A stretch of 64,000 nt of DNA from JASLDZ01 sp964235945 (GTDB taxonomy: Bacteria; Pseudomonadota; Alphaproteobacteria; Caulobacterales; Caulobacteraceae). The position numbers and the translations under genes are program-made. This document shows, piece by piece, positions 51,561-59,279 of the stretch. The DNA is taken from the NCBI GenBank assembly GCA_964235945.1, contig CAXSDV010000003.1, positions 1-64,000 of the forward strand, read 5' to 3'. Every line of letters begins with the position of its first letter. Positions within the stretch are counted from its first letter, which is position 1. The notes beneath the pieces are model-generated. The model ran no database searches. It saw only the letters and a program-made list of their open reading frames with translations, and was not told where the DNA came from.

Positions 51561-51585
51561 AACGCCGGCGGGTGTGAATCGTTCG
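51561..51585 (-). promoter_or_regulatory. Candidate sigma-EcfG promoter of ku
   Basis: On the minus strand CGAAC (51585-51581), 16-nt spacer, CGTT (51564-51561), ending 56 nt before the ku ATG and lying in the 82-bp gap after the preceding gene. The same one-mismatch variant occurs before the receiver gene. Confidence 0.5.
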
Positions 51586-51587
51586 CT

Positions 51588-51836
51588 TCAGCCGCAGGGC
51601 CGCGCGTCGCCCTCGTCCAGGTCGACGCGGTAGCAGAGCTCGACGCCGTGCTCGTCGGCCACCAGCACCGAGACGGCGCCCGCCGCGTCCACCGGCGGGC
51701 TCCACCGCTCCACGAAGGCGACGGCCGCCTCCTCGAAGCTGCGGCCCTCCACCAGGTGGCTGCGCCGCGGGTCGTCCTGGCGCGCGTGCACGCGGTAGGC
51801 GCGGGCCTCGCCCGGGGGTGTCGCAGCGTCGGCCAC
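51588..51836 (-). CDS. Small conserved-type protein, possibly DUF5961
   Basis: 82 residues, soluble. RAYRVHARQDDPRRSHLVEG, FEEAAVAFVERW, and VSVLVADEHGVELCYRVDLD form a beta-rich small domain; from memory this is like DUF5961 proteins of Caulobacterales, which I cannot confirm. GTG at 51836 has GAGGAG 7 nt upstream. Upstream of ku on the same strand. Confidence 0.65.
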   Translation of the reverse strand: MADAATPPGEARAYRVHARQDDPRRSHLVEGRSFEEAAVAFVERWSPPVDAAGAVSVLVADEHGVELCYRVDLDEGDARPCG

Positions 51837-52004
51837 GGCGCATCTCCTCAAGTGCGTCCGTCCGATGCGCCCGAATCGCCCCGCGCTCCAAGCGTCGCCG
51901 GCCGGTCGCGGCGGCGGCGGGCCGCCGGCGTTCCCACGGGCCATCTAATGTTAACCGCCATGGACGCACGTTGGGGACCTGCCGCGTAACCCGGAGCGTC
52001 CCCC

Positions 52005-52694
52005 ATGAAACCGATCGGCCCCGCCGTCGCCCTCTGCACCCTCCTCGCCACCGCTTCGGGCGCCCTGGCCCAGACGGGCGATGCGCCCCTGACCCACCGC
52101 TTCGCGCTCGGCGTCGGCGTCGGCACCAACGGCGGGGTGTTGGAGGGCGCATACGCCTTCAACCGCTACCTCGACGTGCGCGCCCAGGGCGCGGCCATCG
52201 GCTTCGACGCCGACTTCAAGTCGTCGGACGTCAAGTATAAGGGAAAGTTCCGCCAATTCACCGGCGGCGCCGACGTGGACCTGCACCCGTTCGGCAATCC
52301 CCTGCTGGTGGTGGGCGGCTTCGTGTCCGGCGAGCGCAAGGTGCGCGTCAAGGCCGACCCGACCGAGACGGCGACGGTGAAGATCAACGGCGTGACCTTC
52401 CCCGTCAGCCAAGTGATCTCGTTGAACGGCCAGGCCGACCTGGGCTCCACCGCCCCCTTCGCCGGGATCGGCTTCGACAACACCTTCACCCACGCGGGCC
52501 ATTGGGGCTTCCGCGCCGTGGGCGGCGTGATCTTCGGGCAGGACCCCAAGGTCCGGCTGGACGCCTCCGGCCCGTTCGCCACCAATCCGGCCGTGGTGGC
52601 GGCCGTGCAGAAGGAGGAGGCCTCGCTCCAGCACGACGTGGACGGCTACCGGTACTACCCCGTCGTCCAGGTCGGCGTGACCTACAGGTTCTGA
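52005..52694 (+). CDS. Outer-membrane beta-barrel protein (OmpW-like)
   Basis: 229 residues with a signal peptide (cleavage after ALA near 23), alternating hydrophobic strands such as FALGVGVGTNGG and FAGIGFDNTF, and a C-terminal VGVTYRF with the terminal Phe used by the BAM machinery. The overall layout resembles small OmpW-type barrels. Function unknown; possibly uptake of small hydrophobic molecules. Confidence 0.8.
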   Translation: MKPIGPAVALCTLLATASGALAQTGDAPLTHRFALGVGVGTNGGVLEGAYAFNRYLDVRAQGAAIGFDADFKSSDVKYKGKFRQFTGGADVDLHPFGNPLLVVGGFVSGERKVRVKADPTETATVKINGVTFPVSQVISLNGQADLGSTAPFAGIGFDNTFTHAGHWGFRAVGGVIFGQDPKVRLDASGPFATNPAVVAAVQKEEASLQHDVDGYRYYPVVQVGVTYRF

Positions 52695-52723
52695 GGAGGG
52701 CGCTCCCACGCCCGCGCCACCGC

Positions 52724-52742
52724 GGCCCGCTCCCGGCGGGCC
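52724..52742 (-). terminator. GC hairpin directly downstream of tRNA-Ala
   Basis: Seven perfect pairs GGCCCGC (52724-52730) with GCGGGCC (52736-52742), 5-nt loop, ending 1 nt from the tRNA 3' end. Also lies after the barrel-protein gene on the plus strand. No T-run. Confidence 0.35.
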
Positions 52743-52743
52743 C

Positions 52744-52819
52744 TGGTGGAGCCGAGGGGAGTCGAACCCCTGACCTCCTCATTGCGAACGAGGCGCTCTA
52801 CCAACTGAGCTACGGCCCC
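52744..52819 (-). tRNA. tRNA-Ala(CGC)
   Basis: 76 nt folding as a full cloverleaf on the minus strand: 7-bp acceptor stem with the Ala identity pair G3:U70, D-arm, anticodon loop TTCGCAA (anticodon CGC, codon GCG), 5-nt variable loop, T-loop TTCGACT, discriminator A73 and an encoded CCA. Codon GCG is heavily used in this GC-rich window. Confidence 0.97.
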
Positions 52820-52955
52820 CCGGAGGGAGGGCGGTGGATAGCTGGGGCGCTCCGGGGCTGTCAAGCGATCGGGGCCGAAGGCGCGCGTCCTTGCGGCCGA
52901 ACGGAGCGGGAGGCTAGAGAAGCGGGCGCGCCGGCTCCGGCGCCCGGGGACCCTC

Positions 52956-53261
52956 ATGGGCAGCGCGCTTCTCTTCCTGTTCGACTCGCTGATCGGCTTG
53001 GCGGAGCTGGTGATCATCGCCGGCGCCGTGCTGTCCTTGTTGATCGCCTTCGACGTGGTGAACACGCGCAACCCCAACGTCCGCCGGCTGGCGGTGATGC
53101 TGGAGCGGCTGAACGACCCCATGCTGCGGCCGATCCGCCGCCTGCTGCCCAACCTGGGCGGGATCGACATCAGCCCCATCATCCTGCTGCTGCTCCTGCA
53201 GGCGCTGCAGATCCTCGTGCACCGCACGGTCGGCCCGGCGCTGGTGGCCGCCACCGGCTGA
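52956..53261 (+). CDS. YggT-family membrane protein
   Basis: 101 residues with two hydrophobic segments around the family block RRLAVMLERLNDPMLRPIRRLLPNLGGIDISPI. YggT proteins are inner-membrane and linked to osmotic tolerance or cell-shape processes. A short perfect hairpin (53273-53278 with 53283-53288) follows the stop. Confidence 0.9.
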   Translation: MGSALLFLFDSLIGLAELVIIAGAVLSLLIAFDVVNTRNPNVRRLAVMLERLNDPMLRPIRRLLPNLGGIDISPIILLLLLQALQILVHRTVGPALVAATG

Positions 53262-53345
53262 GCCGTCGTCGCCCCGACCGTCGTCGGGCGCGGGCGGGGG
53301 CGCGGACCCGCATCATCGCGCCCAGGCCCCATCAGTCCGACACGG

Positions 53346-54965
53346 TCATCGCGGCGGGTTGAGCAGGCGGGCGACGTCCGCCTCGCGCTCCACGGAGGGG
53401 CGCAGGTCCGGCGCGTGGCGCAGGTGGGAGGCCGCCTCGTAGGCCGCGCCAAGGCGCAGCAGATCGGCCTCGCGCCAGGGGCCGGCGATGAAGGACAGGC
53501 CCACGGGCAGGCCGCGCACATAGCCCATGGGCACGGTCAGGTGCGGATAGCCGGCGACGGCGGCGAGGGAGGTCGCGCCCTCGCCCTCCACATGGTCGCC
53601 GTCCACCGCGTCCGACAGCCAGGCGGGGCCGGTGGTGGGGGCGATCAGCGCGTCCAGCCGATGCTGGGCCAGGAGCTTGTCGATCCCGTCCGGCCCCGCC
53701 GCCTGCAGCGAGTCGGCGCGCGCCTGCAGGTAGGCGTGGTCGGACAGCCCCCCGGTCGCCTGGGCCGTCTCGAACTCGTCCTGGCCGAACAGGGCCAGCT
53801 CGCGCGGGTCCGCGCGGTTGAAGGCGATCAGGTCGGCCAGGGTGCGGGTGCGCACCTTCGCCGGGTCGGTGGAGGCGAGGTAGGCGTTCAGGTCCACCTT
53901 CAGCTCCGTCATCAGCACCTTGAACTCGTTGGCGGCGAGGTCGCCCGGCGGCCGGTAGTCGGCGATGTCGACCAGTTCGGCCCCCTGGGCGCGCAGGGTC
54001 GCCAGCGCCGCGGCGAACAGCGCCTTTTCGGGGGGCGACACGTCCGCGGCGTAGCGCAGCACGCCCAGCCGCTTGCCGCGCAGGGTCGCGCCCCGCAGGG
54101 CGGCGACATAGTCGACGCGGTGGGAGTCGGCGGCGGCGGTGGCCGCGTCCTCGGGGTCGGAGCCCGCCATGGCGGTGAGCAGGGCGGCGGCGTCCGCCAC
54201 CGTGCGCGCCATGGGGCCGGCGGTGTCCTGGCTGTGGCTGATGGGCGCGATGCGCGTGCGCGACACGAGCCCCACCGTGGGTTTCAGCCCCACCAGCCCG
54301 TTCACGGACGAGGGGCAGGTGATCGAGCCGTCGGTCTCCGTGCCCACGCCGGCCGCCGCCAGGTCCGCCGCCACCGCCGCTCCCGTGCCGGAGGAGGAGC
54401 CGCAGCTGTTGCGGTCGAGCGCGTAGGGGTTCCTCACCAGGCCCCCCGTCCCCGACCAGCCGGAGATGGACCGCGCCGAGCGGATGTTGGCCCATTCCGA
54501 CAGGTTGGTCTTGCCCAGGATCACCGCCCCCGCCGCCCTCAGGCGCGCCGCCACCGGCGCGTCGCGCCCCGTCACGTTCGCCGCCAGCGCCAGGGAGCCC
54601 GCGGTGGTGGCCATGCGGTCGCGCGTCTCGACATTGTCCTTGAGGAGGATCGGCACGCCGTGGAGCGGGCCGCGCACCCGCCCCGCCCGGCGCTCGGCGT
54701 CCAGGGCGCGCGCCTGGGCGAGCGCGTCCGGGTTGAGCGCGATCACGCTGTGCAGCGCGGGCCCCGCCCGGTCGATCCGGCGGATGCGGAGGAGGTAGGC
54801 GCGGGTCAGCGCCTCGGAGCTGGTGCGCCCGGCGGCCAGGTCCGCGGCGAGCTCGGCGATCGACCGCTCGGCCGCTGCGGGCGCGGGGCGGCGCGGCGGC
54901 GCGGCCCGGGCGCCGGAAGCCAGCACCAGGGCGGCGAGGAGGGCGGGCGGGAGCGCGAGTCGCAT
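53346..54965 (-). CDS. Exported amidase-signature enzyme
   Basis: 539 residues with a signal peptide (MRLALPPALLAALVLASGARA). The amidase signature is complete: catalytic Lys in ILLKDNVET, the Gly/Ser-rich loop SCGSSSGTGAAVAADLA with the cis-Ser, and the nucleophile Ser in TDGSITCPSS. Hydrolyses an amide; substrate unknown, periplasmic location from the signal. Long in-frame extension upstream is unlikely. Confidence 0.92.
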   Translation of the reverse strand: MRLALPPALLAALVLASGARAAPPRRPAPAAAERSIAELAADLAAGRTSSEALTRAYLLRIRRIDRAGPALHSVIALNPDALAQARALDAERRAGRVRGPLHGVPILLKDNVETRDRMATTAGSLALAANVTGRDAPVAARLRAAGAVILGKTNLSEWANIRSARSISGWSGTGGLVRNPYALDRNSCGSSSGTGAAVAADLAAAGVGTETDGSITCPSSVNGLVGLKPTVGLVSRTRIAPISHSQDTAGPMARTVADAAALLTAMAGSDPEDAATAAADSHRVDYVAALRGATLRGKRLGVLRYAADVSPPEKALFAAALATLRAQGAELVDIADYRPPGDLAANEFKVLMTELKVDLNAYLASTDPAKVRTRTLADLIAFNRADPRELALFGQDEFETAQATGGLSDHAYLQARADSLQAAGPDGIDKLLAQHRLDALIAPTTGPAWLSDAVDGDHVEGEGATSLAAVAGYPHLTVPMGYVRGLPVGLSFIAGPWREADLLRLGAAYEAASHLRHAPDLRPSVEREADVARLLNPPR

Positions 54966-55126
54966 GGGGTGTCCTGAACGGCCGTCCCCAGCGGAGCCGT
55001 CCGCCTTGCCGCCGTCAAGCATGCTCGGCGCGCGACGCGCAACGCGGATCGGCGGGCGGGCCCGGGCGTTGCGGCGGCGTCCGGGGCGGGCCTCCTCCTC
55101 CTCCGGCGACCAAAGGGGGATCGACC

Positions 55127-55483
55127 TTGAGAACCGTCCTGACCGCCGCCCTCGCCGCGGCCTGCGTGTGCGCCGCCGCGGCGCCCGCCTCCGCCTCGCC
55201 CTACGCGATCGACAAGCTGCACGACCGCGAGAACCGCATCCAGGACGCGGTGGACCAGCGCCGCGCGTCCACCCGGGTGGGCGACCAGCTGATCCGGGTC
55301 AAGAAGCTGGAGGAGCGGATGCGCGCGCGCCACGGGTCCAACCTGACGCGCGCCGATTTCGAGGTCCTGAACGCCAGGCTCGACGCGCTCGAAGGCGTGC
55401 GCCACCGCCACCGCCGCGGCGCCGACCACGGCCGCAGCGGGCCCCACCAGATCACGACCACCACGACCACCGTCAGGCGTTGA
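55127..55483 (+). CDS. Small exported protein, relative of the one at 24578
   Basis: 118 residues: signal peptide MRTVLTAALAAACVCAAAAPASA, a charged helical domain (KLHDRENRIQDAVDQRR ... LEERMRARHGSNL) and a His/Arg- then Thr-rich tail. The E-x-RMRAR-G motif is shared with the 24578 protein. TTG start with GGGGGA 6 nt upstream. Overlaps the convergent next gene by 11 nt. Confidence 0.7.
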   Translation: MRTVLTAALAAACVCAAAAPASASPYAIDKLHDRENRIQDAVDQRRASTRVGDQLIRVKKLEERMRARHGSNLTRADFEVLNARLDALEGVRHRHRRGADHGRSGPHQITTTTTTVRR

Positions 55484-57221
55484 CCTCCAGGGCGGCCGCC
55501 AGCGCGCCGGCGTAGCGGGCGCGGGCGCGCAGGAGCCGCGCGTGCTCGGCCGGCCAGCCCGCGTGGGCGTCCGCCGCCATGCTCCACAGGCCGAGCTGGA
55601 AGGCGAGGTAGGCGAGCGTGTGGAAGGCGAGCCGTTCGCCGTCCACCACGAGGTCCCGCGCGAGGCGGGCGGCGGCCGCGGCGTCCAGGGCGAGTTCCAC
55701 CTGGGCGCCCGCCACGTCCCAGGCCACGTCCTGGGCGCCGATCAGGTCGTGGGCGCGGGCGTGGTCCAGCGCGTCGGTCTTGAGCAGGCCGCCGTCGGGC
55801 GGGAGCATCCACTCGTGCAGGTGCAGCCGGTTGTCGGTCCACACGCGCCGGCCGCGCGCGGCGAGGGCGGCCAGGCGCGGCTCCCACGCGTCCAGCGGTC
55901 GCGCGGCCTCTTCGCCCAACGCTTCCGCGGCGTTGGCGCGCGCCATGGCGAGGAGGGTCCGCAGGTCCGCCCCGTCGCCTTCCCCGGCGGGGAAAGCCCG
56001 CGCGCGGAAGGCGAGGTGGGCGCCCACCGCGGCGGCGGCGCGTCCGCGGTCGGCGGGCGTGTCCGCCAACGGGCGCGCGCCCTCCAGCCAAGGCTCCACC
56101 AGCCAGCCGCCGCGCAGCGCCAGCGGCTCGGGCGAGAGGCCGGCGGCGTGCAGCGCCCGGGCGCGGGCGAGCTTGGCCGCGCCCTCGCGGCCGCCCAGCC
56201 CCGCCCACTTGAGGCGGAACGCGCCGCGCGCCGTCTCCAGGCGGAACTTGAGCCGCTCGGCGCCGGCGTCCACGGCGGGCCAGTGCGCCTCCTCCGCGTA
56301 GAGGCGCGCGCGCCAGGCCCCGCCGGACAGGTCCTCCAGCGGGCCGAGGGCGGGGCCGACCACGTCCTCCAGTCGCCGCGCCAGCCCCCGAACCGCGTCG
56401 TGCGGGTCGAGCTCGGGACGGTCGCCGCCCGCGACGCGGCGGGTCGCCGCCCAGCGCGCGCGGCGCACCTCCCCCGCCTGCGGGCCGAGGTCGCCGGCGT
56501 GGCCGGGCAGGGCCACCAGCCGCGCGCGGTCCACGCCGGCCGCCTCCAGCGCGTCCAGCGCCGCGGCGAGGGAGGAGCCCGACAGGCCCGGTCCCTCGTC
56601 GGCCACCGCCCAGGTGCGCCCGGCCTCGCGCCGCCACTCGGCCAGGAGCGGCGGGGCGACGGCGAGCCGGCGGTCGAACGGGTGGCCGACCGGGCGCACG
56701 GTGACGGGAACGGGGGCGCCCACCGCCGCCGCCGCCATGGCCGCTAGCCCCGCGCCGATGGAGCGCAGGCCCAGCACCCGGCTTTGCGCGTCCAGCCCCG
56801 CGGCGCGCGCGGCCTCCGCGTGGCCCTCGGGCTGGAGCGCATAGAAGGCGTAACCCTCCGCCAGCCGCACCTCGACCTCCGGCGGGAAGGGCAGGGCGGC
56901 CAGCGCTTCGGCCGAGGCGGGCGCGCACGGCGCGTCGCCCTCGAAGCCCGCGCGCCAGGAGGCGTCCACACGCCGGGCGAGATCGGTCAGCCACGTCATC
57001 GCGGCGGCGTGCAGAGGGGTGCGCGCGTCTTCGCCGGTATCCGCGAACTCGGCGTCGACCAGGCCCTGGACGAGGGCGGCGGCGTCCACGAAGGCGTCCG
57101 TCAGCCGGGCGTGGCGCGCCGCTCCGGCGGGCGCGGCCGCCAGCCCCGCCAGTTCGGCGCGGATGCGGCGGAGTTCGGCGGCGGGGTCCAGCCGGGAGAC
57201 GGCGTCGCCGTAGACGATCAC
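55473..57221 (-). CDS. PRTase-like/kinase-like hybrid protein, function unknown
   Basis: 582 residues, last gene of the inositol-synthase operon. After an N-terminal helical region, a middle part has VADEGPGLSGSSLAAALD, which looks like the PRPP loop of phosphoribosyltransferases. The C-terminal half has FRLKWAGLGGREGAAK, a Leu/Pro hinge (LVEPWLEGARPL), and TDNRLHLHEWML ... KTDALDHARAHDLIG, in the order of the small-molecule kinase fold (ATP Lys, hinge, catalytic and metal residues) but with non-standard letters. GTG overlaps the upstream stop by 4 nt. Could phosphorylate an inositol or sugar; this is inference. Confidence 0.75.
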   Translation of the reverse strand: MIVYGDAVSRLDPAAELRRIRAELAGLAAAPAGAARHARLTDAFVDAAALVQGLVDAEFADTGEDARTPLHAAAMTWLTDLARRVDASWRAGFEGDAPCAPASAEALAALPFPPEVEVRLAEGYAFYALQPEGHAEAARAAGLDAQSRVLGLRSIGAGLAAMAAAAVGAPVPVTVRPVGHPFDRRLAVAPPLLAEWRREAGRTWAVADEGPGLSGSSLAAALDALEAAGVDRARLVALPGHAGDLGPQAGEVRRARWAATRRVAGGDRPELDPHDAVRGLARRLEDVVGPALGPLEDLSGGAWRARLYAEEAHWPAVDAGAERLKFRLETARGAFRLKWAGLGGREGAAKLARARALHAAGLSPEPLALRGGWLVEPWLEGARPLADTPADRGRAAAAVGAHLAFRARAFPAGEGDGADLRTLLAMARANAAEALGEEAARPLDAWEPRLAALAARGRRVWTDNRLHLHEWMLPPDGGLLKTDALDHARAHDLIGAQDVAWDVAGAQVELALDAAAAARLARDLVVDGERLAFHTLAYLAFQLGLWSMAADAHAGWPAEHARLLRARARYAGALAAALEVNA

Positions 57222-57736
57222 GGGGCGGCGGCGTCCTCGCGCAGGTGGCGGTAGGCGATCGCCGCGAAGGCGTCGAAGTCCGGCGCGGCGATCCCCCGCG
57301 CCTCCAGCCACGCCGCCCAGGCCCCGTACTGGGCGGGCGAGGGTGAGACCTGCCAGCGGGCGGCCTTGGCGCGCTCCAGCGCGTCCAGGGGGGTCGCCCC
57401 CGCGTCCACCAGCGCGCACAGCGCCAGCAGGGCCGAGCGGCCCACCCCTTCGCGGCAGTGGACCACCGCGCGGCGGCCGCGCACGAACGCCACGCCCCGG
57501 TCGAGGTCGGCGCCCGTGACGGCGTGGTGGTCGGGGGTGGGCAGGTGCAGGAAGGCGATCCCCGCCGCCGCCAGCGCCCCCGGGTCGTCGCGGGCCTCCG
57601 CGCGCAGGTCCACGGCCGCGGTCACGCCCTGCGCGCCCAGGGCGGGCCAGGCCGAGGTCGGCAGCTCGCCCGCCACGGCGAGGTCCGGCGTGATCCAGTC
57701 GAGGTTCAACGCCCCGGCCGGCGCGGCCCCGGTCAC
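57218..57736 (-). CDS. PTP/dual-specificity-type phosphatase
   Basis: 172 residues. VVHCREGVGRSALLALCALV contains the Cys-x5-Arg phosphatase loop; Asp in TPDHHAV may be the general acid. Similar enzymes remove phosphate from proteins, inositol phosphates or nucleotide sugars; beside an inositol-phosphate synthase a small-molecule substrate is plausible. GTG overlaps the upstream stop, and its own stop overlaps the next start. Confidence 0.88.
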   Translation of the reverse strand: MTGAAPAGALNLDWITPDLAVAGELPTSAWPALGAQGVTAAVDLRAEARDDPGALAAAGIAFLHLPTPDHHAVTGADLDRGVAFVRGRRAVVHCREGVGRSALLALCALVDAGATPLDALERAKAARWQVSPSPAQYGAWAAWLEARGIAAPDFDAFAAIAYRHLREDAAAP

Positions 57737-58668
57737 GCCGGGGCGGACCGGGGCGCGGCGGCGGCGGCGGGCGCCGGGGCGTAGCGCTCCACCATCTCCG
57801 TGCAGAAGTCGGCGAAGGCGGACGGGTCGCGCGGGGCGCTGGTGTGGTGCGGCTCGATCCCCAGCTCCTCCGGGGTGAAGCAGAAGGTCGTGGTGACGTC
57901 GAAGCCGGCCAGCGCCTCCATCTGCCGGTCGAACCAGTCGAGCGCGCCCGGGCGCAGGCGGTCGGCCCAGGAGAGGCCCGTGCGCAGGTAGGTGACGCCC
58001 AGCTCCTTCATCCAGCGCACCGCGTCGTCCAGCCGGTGGTCCTCGTAGTGGAACCATTGGCACAGCCCCAGGCCGTCGGGGCCGGCGTGGGGCCGGAAGG
58101 CCTCCAGCGCCTTCTTGGGCCGGCCGGTCTCGTCCAAGAGGCCCATGGCGAAATGGCGGTAGTAGGAGGAGCCCTCCGCCTCCTTGTGGCGGGTGGTCGC
58201 CTCCCAGGCCTGGGGCAGGTCGTAGAGCGAGTACCAGTGGATGCGCGGCGCCCGGCCGACCAGAAGTTCGGCGCTGCGCGTGACGCCCCAGGCGGCCACC
58301 TCCTCCGCCCCGAAGGAGGAGACGCCCACCTCGCTGACCCACAGGGGCCGGTCGCCGATCACCGGGCGGATCTCGTCGAGCTTGCTCGGCCAGTCGTGGA
58401 TCGACCACAGGTTCCAGTCGAGCGGGAAGCCGTGCACGGCCACCACGTCGATCTCGTCCATCGCGCCGTAGCCGGTCAGTCGGTTGATGAAGGAGGGGTC
58501 GATGGGGCTCATCCCGCCCAGCACCCGGGGCAGGCGCGGGTTGGCGGCCTTGATCGCGCGGCCGCCCGCCTTCACGAGGTCGCCGAACTTGGACCAGTCC
58601 GGGTCGACGCCGGGGTCCCAGTGGCTCTTGTTGTTGGGCTCGTTCCAGATCATCGCCGCTTCGATCAA
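57733..58668 (-). CDS. Glycoside-hydrolase-like protein with apparently circularly permuted TIM barrel
   Basis: 311 residues. The protein begins at the point where GH5/GH39-type barrels have strand 4: AAMIWNEPNNKSHWDP at residues 4-19 holds the acid/base Glu. Then come strand-5 GGMSP, strand-6 VVAVHGFPLDWN, strand-7 LWVSEVGVSSFG (nucleophile Glu near 110) and strand-8 HWYSLYDLP. Only after these comes DDAVRWMKELGVTYLRTGL-SWAD and VTTTFCFTPEELG, which normally form strands 1-3, ending AFADFCTEMVERYAP, the helix that normally leads into the NEP strand. TTG at 58668 (GGAG 8 nt upstream) overlaps the previous stop; an ATG at 58653 is also possible. Confidence 0.8.
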   Translation of the reverse strand: MIEAAMIWNEPNNKSHWDPGVDPDWSKFGDLVKAGGRAIKAANPRLPRVLGGMSPIDPSFINRLTGYGAMDEIDVVAVHGFPLDWNLWSIHDWPSKLDEIRPVIGDRPLWVSEVGVSSFGAEEVAAWGVTRSAELLVGRAPRIHWYSLYDLPQAWEATTRHKEAEGSSYYRHFAMGLLDETGRPKKALEAFRPHAGPDGLGLCQWFHYEDHRLDDAVRWMKELGVTYLRTGLSWADRLRPGALDWFDRQMEALAGFDVTTTFCFTPEELGIEPHHTSAPRDPSAFADFCTEMVERYAPAPAAAAAPRSAPA

Positions 58669-59279
58669 GGGCGGGGCTCCTGTGGGATGGCCGGGGCCAG
58701 GGCGTTGACGCGCAGCACCTTGGCCCCCCAGTCGCCGGTGACGACGGTGGTGACGGAGGCGGGCGAGATCTCGAGGCGGTGGTGCAGGTCCAGGCCGATT
58801 CCCAGCCACCAGCACACCAGCGCCTTGACGATGTCCGAGTGGCACACGGCCACCACCGTCCCGTCCGGGTGGGCGGCCGCCATCTCCTGCACGGCGCGGG
58901 CGGCGCGCACCTGCGCCTCGCCCAGGCTCTCGCCGTTCGGCGGGCGGTTGAGCGAGCGGCGCTCGTTCCAGGCGGTCCAGCGCGGGTCGGCTTGCAGTTC
59001 GTCGAAGGTCATCCCCGTCCAGTCGCCGAAGTCGACCTCGACCAGGCCGGGCGTCTCCACCAGCGGGGCGCCCAGCGCCTCGGCCAGGGGGGCGGCGGTC
59101 TCCCGCGCGCGCTGGAGCGGGCTCGTGTGGACGGCGTCGGCGCCCTCGGGGATCAGCGTGGCGACCCGGCGCGCCTGGGCGTGGCCCTCGTCGGACAGGC
59201 CCACCCCCTCCATGCGCCCGCACAGCACCCGGTTCAGCCGGCCGTGCGTCCCGTGGCGCACGAGGTGCAGGAGGGTCAC
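58665..59279 (-). CDS. Histidine phosphatase family protein
   Basis: 204 residues. LLHLVRHGTHGRLN carries the phosphohistidine RHG motif; SPLQRARETAAPLA and the late VVAVCHSDIVKAL with the second His complete the active site; Glu in VEVDFGDWTG. Family includes GpmB/CobC-type sugar and cofactor phosphatases. Directly after inositol-3-phosphate synthase (GTGA overlap), so inositol phosphate is a possible substrate. Confidence 0.9.
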   Translation of the reverse strand: MTLLHLVRHGTHGRLNRVLCGRMEGVGLSDEGHAQARRVATLIPEGADAVHTSPLQRARETAAPLAEALGAPLVETPGLVEVDFGDWTGMTFDELQADPRWTAWNERRSLNRPPNGESLGEAQVRAARAVQEMAAAHPDGTVVAVCHSDIVKALVCWWLGIGLDLHHRLEISPASVTTVVTGDWGAKVLRVNALAPAIPQEPRP

